Of a DNA stretch of 57,110 bases, positions 15,919-27,900 are shown in pieces; position 1 is the stretch's first letter; every line of letters begins with the position of its first letter. This DNA is from Elusimicrobiota bacterium (GTDB lineage: Bacteria; Elusimicrobiota; Elusimicrobia; 2-02-FULL-39-32): positions 1 through 57,110 of the forward strand of contig JACPBF010000023.1 of assembly GCA_016180425.1 (NCBI GenBank), read 5' to 3'. The position numbers and the translations under genes were made by a program. A model generated the notes under the pieces. It had not been told where the DNA came from. It was given only the letters and a program-made list of their open reading frames with translations, and made no database searches.

Positions 15919-18900
15919 ATGGAATACCAGTTAAAGAAAAAAAGATTTAGTTGGTTCAAAAAAATATTTGCTTCTTCACTATCTTTATTTTTTATCTATT
16001 CAATTATTGTTCCCCCGTTTGCAGAGGCAATGATTTGGCAAGAAAGAAGAGACGCGGCTCTGCGACTTAAAGAAAAAAACCACGAGCAAAAATTAGCAGG
16101 CGAGGAGGAGTGGGGTCTAAAGGATCTTCCTTTACAATTAGCCAAGCTGCCGCATGCGCCTTCTTTATCCCTGCCATTTGAAAAAGGTTCATCAATAAGT
16201 GAAACCCTTAACAGTTTAAAATCTCAGCCGCTTCCTTTTGTAAAACTGCCGGAATTGCCAGTGGTTTTGCCTCTTCAATTCTCTAATTTTAAGCGCGCTT
16301 ATTTTCCTCCTAAATGGAAAACAACTGACCCGCTTATTTTACATATTCAGGATGCGCATCAAAATGAGGAAGCTCAAAAAAATATAGCCAATTCTCTCAA
16401 AGCTTTGATCATCCAAGAAAAGATTAGTTTTGTAGGTTTAGAAGGCGCTTTTGAAACCATTCCCCTCTCTAATTTCCGTAGTTACAAAGATCAAGAATCA
16501 GTGCGCAAAGTGGCTGATTACCTGCTTAAAGAAAATAAAATCTCAGGAGCCATTCACACTGCGCTTACCAGTTCAAAACCTATTCCTAAATTTATTGGAA
16601 TTGACGATTCAAAACTTTACCATCAGCATGTTCAGGCTTATAAAGAATCTGTAGCAGTAGCTGAAAACTTAAAAATTGCCCTTGAACGAAAAAAATTACA
16701 AATTTTTCAAATAAAGGAAAAAATTTATAACCCAAAACTTTTAGCCTTAGATCAAAAGGTTGAATCTTACCGGAAACATGAAATTCGGCTGGGAGAATAT
16801 CTGAAAGCGCTTACAGAAGAGCAAAAGAAAGTTTCGCAGGAAATCAGCGTATTTAGAAAAACTCTGGAGATGGAGGAGAAATTGGATTTTGTTCAGGTAG
16901 AGAGTGAGCGCAAAGCCATGATTCAGATTTTAGTCCAGAAACTCTCTCCTCCCCAAATGAATCAGCTCCTTAAAAACAGCGTGGCTTATCGCTTAGGCCA
17001 CATACAACATGCTGCTTTTTATGATTATCTCATCCAACTCTGTAAAAATTCAGGTATTGATTGCAAAGCATATCCCGCAATGGAGGCTTATATCCGTTAT
17101 ATTCTGGCAGCAGAAACTATTTCCGCTGATAAGTTAATAGTTGAATTAAAGCAGATGGAAAGATCAGCTTATGAATCTCTTTCCCAGAGTGAGCAAGAAA
17201 AGAATTTGGTTGCCCAATCTTATGAGCTTTATCTTACAGAAAAGCTGCTTAAATTTGAAATGGGTCCTGAAGAATGGAGAGAATATAAAAATTTTTCTAT
17301 TTCAAATGAACTATCAGAGACTAAAAAAGTTGCTTCTTTCTATGAAGTTGCCATCTTGAGGGATGAAGCGATGTCTGCGCATTTGCTGAAGAGCATTGCC
17401 CAGAGAGATGCTAAAGTAGCAGTCTTTATTACCGGCGGATTCCATTCCCAAGGCATGGAAGAGCTTCTTAAAAAATCGAATGTAGCAGTCATCACCCTTG
17501 CTCCAAAAATAACGAGAATTGAATCTGAAAAGGGGACAGAGTATCTATCTGTTTTTACTCAAGAGAAAACTCCTTTAGAGAAGCTCTTTGATGGAGAAAA
17601 ACTTTTTGTTTCTCAACTGATGTGGCCAGATCGAGTGCGCTTATTTGCGGCAAGTCTGATTGCCTCATTTGATCCAGCCAATGCGCAAATTATTTTTTAT
17701 TCTTTAACTGGATCACTGGGCATCAAATTTAAAATAGAAGTTCAGCTATTAAGCGATTATTTAAGACGCGTTATTTTAAAAAAAGTGGAAGAAAAAGTTG
17801 CTTATGATATTAATTTATCCAAAGACAGGAAAAAAATCCAGAGTGTAGAGCGAATGGACGCTTCACCCATTGGATTTGTGCCTCATTTGCGATCCAATGC
17901 AAAGAAGTTTGCGCACTCGGTTGGTAAGGCAAAGGTTTCTGCTAGAAAGTTGAGTCACACAGTTGGAAAACTGAGGATTTCTGCAAGAAAAAGTATTACA
18001 AAGAGAGCTTCTGGCTTTGTAAAAAGAGGTGGAATAACTCTTACAACCGCAAGTAGTTTAGGACTAGCTTCTAAACATTTAATTGTCTATGAATGGTTTC
18101 AACGATTGTCCTCATCTAAAAACAGTTTTGCAGAGAACCTATCTAAAATAATAGTTCTTTCCTATGCAGCTCTTTTAGTTGCTCCATCCCAAGAATTTAA
18201 CCCCATCGAGCAGGATTATAGAACTTTTCTTTCTAAACAACACAGCTATAGCCCGGGTTGGAGAGGCGCTTTAGAGTTTACGGTTCGTTGGATGGGGCTT
18301 GGATTCATACGAATGAACATGGCGCTTTTTGGTTTCATGGCTCAAGGAATTTCCCTTCTAGTAAGGAAGCAAGTTGACCAGAATAGCGCCAGAAGAAACG
18401 CGCATTTTGTTTCCCACTTGCTTGTAAATCTTGTTTTTTTGCCATTCCATCTATTTGCTTTTCACTTTGCGCTCGCTTCAGATGAATCAGCAGGTGATGA
18501 AGTTGCCAAGATTGTTGAAGGCATGATAACGGATGTCAATGCACGAGAAATGGATTTAGGCCCTCTTAGCATAGACCATTCAGGAGAGTTTATGGATGTT
18601 TTCATACCTTCTGATCCAAAAATTCCCTATGTTATTAAAGTTCCAAAAAAGGATTTGAATAAAGTGCTGCAAGGATATGCGCTTTCAAAAAAATATTTGG
18701 GAGGAATTTCTGCACCCATGAGCTTGCTGCGTAATGTGCATTTGGTCATTGATGGTAGAACCGTGTTTTATGAGTTCGTCATACTACAGGAAAAAGCGAC
18801 TCTTTTGAACAGACCTTTTAAAAGCAAAAGGGTTTCTTTAAAAGCTAAAAGAGCTCTGATTGATTCTGTTTATCAATTGGAAAAAGAGATGTATTCAAGA

Positions 18901-21900
18901 GGCATCCACAATCCAGATCATAAGATAAACCAATCTTACGGCCTGGATAGTAATGGCAATGTGGTTCTGACTGATTTTAGCCATCTTTCTATTCTTATGC
19001 ATGAATTTTATCCAAAGGTCCATGATGACAGCATGGATATGCTTAAGTATAACAGGAATTTTTTTAGCGCCATTTCTCCAGAGCTAAGTGATCACTATGA
19101 TTTTAGACAGGTGAGGAATGATGAGTTTCAGATTTTTTGGAATACTCAACTTTCAAACAGAAAACCAACTAAAGATATCAAGCCTATTTTTAGGGATCGC
19201 CTTTTTGAAACCGGACTTTTCATGGGAGTTCGGGAACTTTCTCCTGAATCCTCCGGCGCTTTCACTGGGCAGACTTCAAAAGCTTTAGCCTTGAATGTAG
19301 GCGCTTCTTATGCCTTGATTCCAGATCCAAAAAAAGGATCAAGCAGCCTTTCAGGTGAAACCAACTTAACAGTGGCTCGAAAAATCCAAAGAGCAGTTAA
19401 AGGCAAAGGAGAAACTTTAGCTCCTATTATTGTGGTAAGCATATCTGAAGAAGATTTGAAGAGAGATGATAAAGGAAATTTGAAAGGAGAGAGTCTGGAA
19501 AATCGTTTTAGAAGAGAGTACCGGGAAAAGCTTATGGGTTTTGTCAATCAGCCTCAGGCTCTTAGAAATGCAGCTATTGTTCCTCAAGTAATAGATAAAG
19601 CAGGAAATCCAATTCTTCTTTCTAAAGAGGATGCGCATAGGTTCTATAGCGCTGCAAGTTATGCTCTTTACCCTCTCTTAAGAGCAAAAGGAGAGATTGC
19701 TCAAGCTTCAGAACCACACTTGCGCCAACTTTTTCAAGAGGGAGCTGATCGGGTTAGAATTCTCTTAGGAGGGAAAACTCCAGAACGCTCAGAACTTGTG
19801 GATTATCTTAAAAAATTAGCGCATGAGGTAGATGGTATATTCATCGGCTCAGAAACAGTTGCTAAAGATCCATACGGAATCCAAAAAATGTTAGAGATAA
19901 TTTCTAAATTTTACCATGCGCGCGCCCCAACTCCTGTGGGAGCTCTCCGCGGGCCTCCCATGACAGTAGTTGACTTCACAAAAATTCATGGAAATAGTTC
20001 CATACAAGCTGCAGCAACCATTCAATCCGCCCTAGCAGAAAATCCAAATTTAAGAGAAATGACAACTGTTTTAATTCCCGCAAACCTGGATTTAGACCGA
20101 GTTGGAAGTGTACTATCAGAATATAAACTATTTAATCCCGGACAACAGGCCGAACCTACTAACCTCCATTTTGCTCTTCAGGATTTGGAGGATTTTTCTG
20201 ACCCATATCTAGCACAAGTAAAAAGGGATGGATATACCTATGTTCTGATGGGTCACTCAGAAGTCCGACGATTTTTTGGAGTAGGAGATTCTACCGTCAA
20301 TGAACAGGCCTTGGCTGTGATCCGCAATGGTTTAATTCCTGTCATTGCCATAGGTGAGAGAAATCGCGCCCAAGGAGACTGGAAAAAGGGTTTACACAAG
20401 CAAACCAAAACAGTGTTAGCCGGGATCAGTTTAAGGGATTTGCCAAAAATTAAAATTGCTTATGAGCCTATTGATTTTATTGGTTCTGGAACAAGCATGT
20501 CCGCGGATCAGATGCAGGAGGCGAATCAAATTATTGCAGGAGCGATCAGAGAACATATTAAGGAACAAGGAGGCGCTTCTCTTTTAGAATCTGATCCAAT
20601 TCCTGTTGGGATACTTTATGGAGGAAGCGTAAAACCCTCTTCAGTTTATGGCCAAAGCGGTGGATGGGAAAGACGCACATGGCTTTCTTTATTAAGAAGG
20701 TTGCCGGAAGTGATTGGGGGTTTAATTGGAACTAGAAGCATTATACCAGGAGATCCAGATCGAATTTCAGATCGTTTTGCTGAAAATGTATTAGCCAAAG
20801 GAAAAGCGGTTCGAGGGCTTTCCGGAGGCAACTGGAAAATGAATATCCATACTTTAGAAGATGCTGTGCGCAGGGCAGAAGCATTTTCCAAAAATATCAG
20901 GAAAAATCGTTGGAAAGGGGAGTTTTTCTTTGCTGTGCCAGCTTCCATGGGAGGAGCATTGGCAGGAAGATTTCGTGGGAAATATGCTCCAACTTCAATA
21001 AAACCTTTGGAATGGACTGGCAGGCAAAAAGCGATCAATCGCGCAACCAATGAATTTTGGAACTCATGGGAAGATGAGAATCAATCTTCTTCTATTGAAT
21101 CTTTAAAACAAGCTCTTTATAAATTGCATGAACTTTATTCTGCAGATGAGCAACTTAAACGTCAGGGAGTTTCCTGGTATAAAATTTTTAGCCAGGCTCT
21201 TCTCTCCAACCTTTTTGCAAACAGCAAACGGCTCATTCCAGCTTCTCAAATTCTAATTAGTTTGCGCTATGCTCCTTTAAGATTTGCAACGGATCAAATC
21301 AAAGATGAAAAGGTTAAAGGGCTGATACAGGGTGTGGTGGGTGATAAAGGAACTTTTCATGATCTTGACAAAAGTCAATTAAGCGCTCTTTATTCAAAAC
21401 TTGCTAGACATTTCAAATTAACCGAATATGAATCGCTCCTATTGCGCCATGTTATTTGGCCAACAGAAATATTACGTTCTAACTATAGTCCTCAAGAATT
21501 TGAAGAAGTTCAGCGCTATTGGAATAGGCTTTTAGAGAATGCATCGCGGGCGCTCAAGGATGAAAATGTTCCTTTAGCTGGGAAAATTAGCGCCTTGTGG
21601 ATATTAAGGGATATCGCGCTCAATAGAAATTTAGACTCAATAGATTTTAAAATTTACTCAAAAGCGATCCTTGCCTTAGAGTCCGCTCCTTCACAACCAG
21701 GCATTCTTGGAAAAAATAAAAATGATATTTTACTGGAATTGCGTGGGATTGAGGATAAAATAAAATCTGACTCTTCTGAAAATCTGATCCTGAGTCTGAT
21801 GGAGGATTTAGCCTATGATAACCCGCCATTAGCTGAAGAGGTTCGGCGTTTAAAAAATCTATATCAGGAACTTCAAAGCGATTTGAGTTCAGACACTTCA

Positions 21901-24900
21901 GATGAAGAGATTAATTCAGCATTCTTTTTTAAACAGGGATTAACAGAATCAGCCTATCCCTGGGAAAGACAGATTGAGAGAAATTTAATGGAACTATCTG
22001 ATATTCTACAGGTAGAGAATGATCCATCCAGTTCAGTAAGGGATCCAAGGAACTTGAGAGAAATTCTTTTAGAAGAGATTTATTTTAGTCTTATTTGGGG
22101 TGGGATTAGACCTTATCTTATTCGGAAACTAAAACTTGCTCGAGATGAGAAAAAAGCTCCTGAGGCGCAGCCTGCGCAATTCAGCGCTAAAGATTTAGCG
22201 ATGCATCATCTTGCTCCGATCTTGGAAGATGAAAAAGATGAACCATATGAAGTTACCCTCATGCAACCAGTAGAGATTGTGTTAGATGTAGATGGCGCAT
22301 TTGGCAAGAGAGATAACTTGTCAATAAAAAATACAGCTGTACAAATTGTACGCAGAGCATTGGGAGATAAAAAAGGACAGGGGTTTAATCCTAATTTTGA
22401 GATATCAACTATCTATGGAATTAACAATGATAATGAGTTCCAGGCATTCTATGACCATTTAAAAGCTAATCCCTATCAAGGCAGGTTTCAGTTTGATCTA
22501 AAGCTTGATAAATTTCAGAGCAATAGTGAATGGATCATTTCCATCCATTTCCAAGGCCAGACTAAAACCATTGTAGTTAAACCTGGCAGATATGTTTCAC
22601 ACCCAACTGAGCCAAGAGATGTTATTTTTTTAACAGACCAATACCCAGATGATTTCTATGTTGATGATAGCCAACGACCTTGGCAAGAAGGAAGAATGGC
22701 GCATGTTCTAAATCCTGAACTGGATCCTCCCATAGAGATTAATTCAAAACCTCGTGCTCGCTATCACAATACAGGACTCACAACTGCTCTTTCCCCCCTT
22801 ATTGAGTATTTAGATGGAGCTCTTAACCATAAATTAAAACAATGGGAACTGATCTCAGTGGTTCCAGGTGAAAGCCATATCTTGCAGAAAAAATCAAATC
22901 AAGCAGCAAGAAACCTTCGACTCCATGGAGTTAAAATGGGTCAGGGCGAAAAATGGGAATCTCATACGCATGAAGGCGCAGGATATGTACAGTTAAATCT
23001 CATATTAGATGAAGGAATTCAAATGGATGTTGAAGGAATGATGGAAATTCTGAGGTCTGCCAATTTGCAAGGCTGGCCCATCTATTTTGCTGAAGGAGGC
23101 TGGATCCCTAATTCTATCAGCGTGCAAGAACATGATAAGCCTCTTATTTTAGATAAAAGTATTTCTGTGCAGGGGAATGGCCGTTTAGTGACTATTCGAG
23201 GATGGATTCCAGACTGGGTAGCAGCAGACAATATTTTGAAAGAGATTCAAAGCTCTGCTGAAAAACGGGAACAAGATGAGTTTGAAGATGACTTTTATCT
23301 GGAAACACTTAAACAAAGACAAGATAAATTTAGATTTAGCGCGCAACAAATTCCGCAGCATCCTGAAAAAATAGGAAAAAAGAGCGAACCAAAAATTCTT
23401 GGAATTTATGGAGGAGATGAAGTTGTTGCAGGACAATTAATTAAGCAGCTTCGCGGGAAAGAAGATATTATCCTTAAATATATCTATGTGGAAGAAACAA
23501 CGGAAAATCCTTTAGATACAAATGTTTTTGCAGCCTACTTGCGTCAAATCATGCCGCGCAGCGATATTGAGATCGCTCTTGATGGAGATTCAATCATTAT
23601 TAATCATTCTTCTCCAATTAAAATTATTTTTAGCAAAGCTCTTGGCAGTTTAAGAAAGGGAGAAAAAATAGATCCAAACAAAGTCCTTCCTAATTGGCAA
23701 AAACTTGGAATAGATACAGTAGTTTATGCTCATAAAGCAGCAGAAGGTCAAATTACTCCTGAACACCATCGGCAAATGGGAGCAAAAAATATTGTCATGG
23801 CAACTGATGAAATGACTCCTGTAGAGATGGCTGTAAATTTAACTCGAATAGCATTTGCTGATTTGGATCTGTTAGGTCATGTGGTCCATACCAATTCTGC
23901 TCTTGACCCTACTCGCGACAGGGGCCATGATATTGTGTTGGGCAGTAAAATCCTTCCGGCTCCCATGGCAAACCTTTTGCCTAAAGTAATGAAGAAAGGA
24001 TACCTTCAGGTACAATCCAGCCAATACGATGCGCATCTAACTGCAGTCACATTTACTTTGGATCGAAAGCTAACTAAAGAGGAGGTTATTTCAAGATTAA
24101 AAAAAGCGGCAGAGGCCTCCAGTTCTCGGCTTAAAGTTTTAGAGTCATACGATTCTTTGAGACCTAGTCTTGTGCAAGGGGAGAGCTCTATCTATTTTGA
24201 TCCTAGGAGTGTGATAGTGGATCATAGAACCGTAACAGTCCTATTTGGTTATGATTTTGCAAATGTTTGGGCAGCTGGTGTTTTGGATGTGGTTCAAGAT
24301 ACAGATAAGTATAAAAGAGATGAGTCTCCAGAAAGGGATAGAGAAAAATCTGTTTCTTCCTCTGACAGTGATAAAAAACCATTTAAAAGCGATAGAAAAA
24401 TGGTGACGGAAGGTGAAAGATATATCCCAGCGCCAGTAGCTAAACTAAAAAGAGAATCCACAGGAGTTTATAATAGAGCAGCTGTTGAAATTTCTGACAT
24501 TCCATTTGATTCAAATCAGCGGAATCCTTTGGATTATTTTGCATCCAGTCTAGTGATTGATCTTATGGGAGATGAGCGGCTCTCTGTTAATTTTTATGGA
24601 GTTAAAAATGTGCGGGATGTTTTGTTCCTTTATCATGCGATAAAGAAGCGTTTGCCTGAACATGTCCGCATCTATCTGGATGGTTTTGACGTAAAAAAAT
24701 TTGAAAAATATAAAAATGATTTTGAAGAACACGGTTATACCTACCTTTATATTCAAGGAGCTAAAATCAAAATCTCCAGCGAATCCATCCTTGAAAATCC
24801 AAAAATATTAAATGAGGATAACATTGATTCTATATTGGTCGTTAGTGACGATTTAAAGAATATGAACGCTTATGAGGCTTTAAAAGAGCCTTATCATCTC

Positions 24901-27900
24901 AATGGGGTACGGCATGTGCGTCCTTCTATGGATGGTTTGTTATTGCTTAAAAACTATTTAAAAGAATCTTTAGCTTTACGCGGTTTAGATGATACCAGTA
25001 TCCGCATATTTAGCACAGTGCCTTTGCGCAATTCAGAATTTGTTTTAGGTTATAGAACAGATGGTTATAGAGTTGAGACTCCCACTCGACTGGAAGGCGA
25101 TCTGCATAATTTTGTAATTGAATTTGATGAAGAGTTGGAAAGAGATGCGGTCATTGCTTTGGTTGGAGAAATGGTTAGGGCTTCTGGCGGAAGGATTGAA
25201 GTTACAGAAGAATCTTTAGCATCTTTAGATATGGTTGACAATCCAGTTTTAGCTATGATTAGCAAGCCTCAAATTACAGGAAAAGCACGGCTTTGGGCCA
25301 TTCCTATTTGGATGGGAGAATCAGGACTTGCTCAAGCGATGATTGAAAATTTAGCGCAAGATGCGGAAGATAATCCAGGGAATAGCAAAAATAAGAGGCA
25401 AACTGCAACTTATTCTATTCTTCCTTCTATAGTTCCTTTGAAACCCAAGCCCAGAATTAAAGAGATGAACGGAGGAAAAGCTGATCTAATCATTAGCGCT
25501 GTGGGAGGACGTACTGGCAAAAATATGCTTCTGGCAGCGATTGGGGATCCTAATGTAAATATTTTGGGAGTAACTCTCAATAAACCAACAGAAGAAAAAG
25601 TTATTGCTACTGCTAAGGCTTTGAATAACGATACTGTTTATGGAAGGCCTGGAATAAAATTTGAGTATGCTGGCTGGGATGATAAAACAAACACTTTTGT
25701 GATTTGGGCAGGGAATGATGAAAAAGGATGGCTTAGGATTGATGTTTTTGACGGCTCAAATCTTAGTGATTTGGAAAGACAAATTGCTGAATTAAGGGCA
25801 AAGGGTTACCATCCAATCTATCTGCATGCAGCAGGAAGCGGGTACCATCGTTTTAAAGAAAAAGATTGGTTTGAGATTCAGGGTGACATTATGATTTACG
25901 GCAATCCAGGAAAGGGAGAATCTCTTCTTGTGATTCCAGGGGCCATGGATTTGCAAAATAAGGCTCTGCAAGAGCTGATCCGAGCAGAGGAGATCTTGAC
26001 CCTTGGAAGTTGTACAACTGGCGCTTTGGCTGTTGCTCTTTATTTTATAAAGCATATGATAGATTTTGTTAGCGCTATTACTTTGCATGAACTTACCAAT
26101 GATCAAAGATTGAACCACGGACCTTTGCACGATGTAATGGAAAGAATGTTTGCCGCAGCCAGAACCATGCTCTTAAGCAGCTCCGGAGCTGGACAGACTA
26201 TTGGCAAAGCAATGCCTGAACTCATTGGAAGGACCACAGCTGTGGCTTTAAGAGAAGGATATGGCGGAGCTTCAGTTGTAAATGTAAGAATAAAATTAAA
26301 GCCTGAGTTTGTTGGGATTCCAACTGAAGATGTTAAAGAGATATTTCGTCAAGCTTATGAAAAGCCGGAAATGAGCGGAATTTTCCATCTGCACGACAAA
26401 CCCTATCCAATTGATTCTGATGAAGTTAAGGGGTATCACCATTCAAGCGTTTTGGATTTAAACAGCGTTCGAGTTAATGGAGAATTTTTATCTTTTGACG
26501 CGTGGTACGATAATGAACGGGGTTTTTCCAGCCGCATGATTGGCCTGGCAAAAATTCTTACCATCATCCGAAGGTCCGAAGGAAAAACAACTGCTTCTGC
26601 CACGCTCAATTTTGTAAGAGATTGGCTGCTCCCCCGCTGGTTTACCATTCAATATACAGCAGAAGAATATGTGAGAAAAGCTTCTTTAAGAGAAAATCTA
26701 TTCTTTATCTTAGCAGTTGCATCTGTGCTTGCCATCGGCAATCTCCTTTCATTGGTTTTTACAGGGAATGTTGCTGTTCCTTCATTTGAGAGATTCAATG
26801 GTTTAGTTTGGGGATCCTTTTGGCTTGCTCATTTGGCGGAATTTATTTATTTTAGAATTAAAGGTCAGCCAGAAAAAACTCCTTTTGGGAATCTGGCGGT
26901 TGCAGGTTTGGTGAGCGCAGTAAACATCTTTGTTTTGCCTCTTCTTACCTTAACTTTTTTCCATGCGCTTGGCCTGAATATTCCATGGCTGGAAAATTTA
27001 ACTGTCCTACTCCTTACATTTCCAACTCATCAGTTCGCCAACTATTTAGGCTCTGCTAAAGTTGGAAAAAGTCTTAAGGGGTCTAAAGAAATCCAAGTTT
27101 TAAAAAGTTCAAGTTCTAAAAGCAAACGAACTTCTTTAATTTCAGATGGTTTTGTGCGCGCAATAGTTGAGCTTAAAAAAGAGGAGCAACTGCATGGATT
27201 CCCAAATATGCAAAAAGTAGTCCCTGTGATCTTAGAGAACACTGCTCAATCTTTAGATGTCCAAACTGTTCTTGGGGATAAAGGAATATCTAATCCTGCT
27301 TTAGATCTTCTTAAGGCAGTGGATAATCCAAAAGAATTTTATAAAGAGTTGGGAGAAAAGTGGCAGGAAGAGACTGGCAGCACAATGTCTCCTAGAGAAA
27401 TGAACCGTTCTCTAACCCAGGTTGTTTTGGCAGGATTTAAGAATGAAAATATCCAAAATGTTCTTGTAAAGTCTAAGATGGAAGATTATTCCAGCACTGC
27501 GGCTCTCTTGGATCGTTCAGTCAAAAATAAAGTCAAATATGCAGAGCAAATTATCTCCGCGTATCATCTTGAGCGCAAAGGTGTTTCTAATTCCAGACTT
27601 TTCATCTTAAGCGGTGATTTATCTAACGCCGAGATTTGGGCCATCAATCGTCTTGCTGTTAAGAGAGGAATTAGCCTTGAAATTAAAACTGATCCAAGAC
27701 TGATAAAATTTGCTGAAGGGAATTATTCTTTAGATCCAGCTGTTTTGGATGAAATCGTGGGAACTGTACGGCAAGAAACCTCAGTTCCTTTAAGATTGCT
27801 CATCCCAAGAAATTTGGTTGGCAATCTAAAAGAGTTGTTGGACAATATTGAACAGTATGAAAATTTAAAGAATGCTGTGATTAGTTTTCTTAGCTTGATT

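Noticed and set aside
20646-21050. Minus-strand frame of 134 codons inside the giant gene
   Set aside because: It lies opposite the conserved TIM motifs, has no recognisable product and is typical of a shadow frame.
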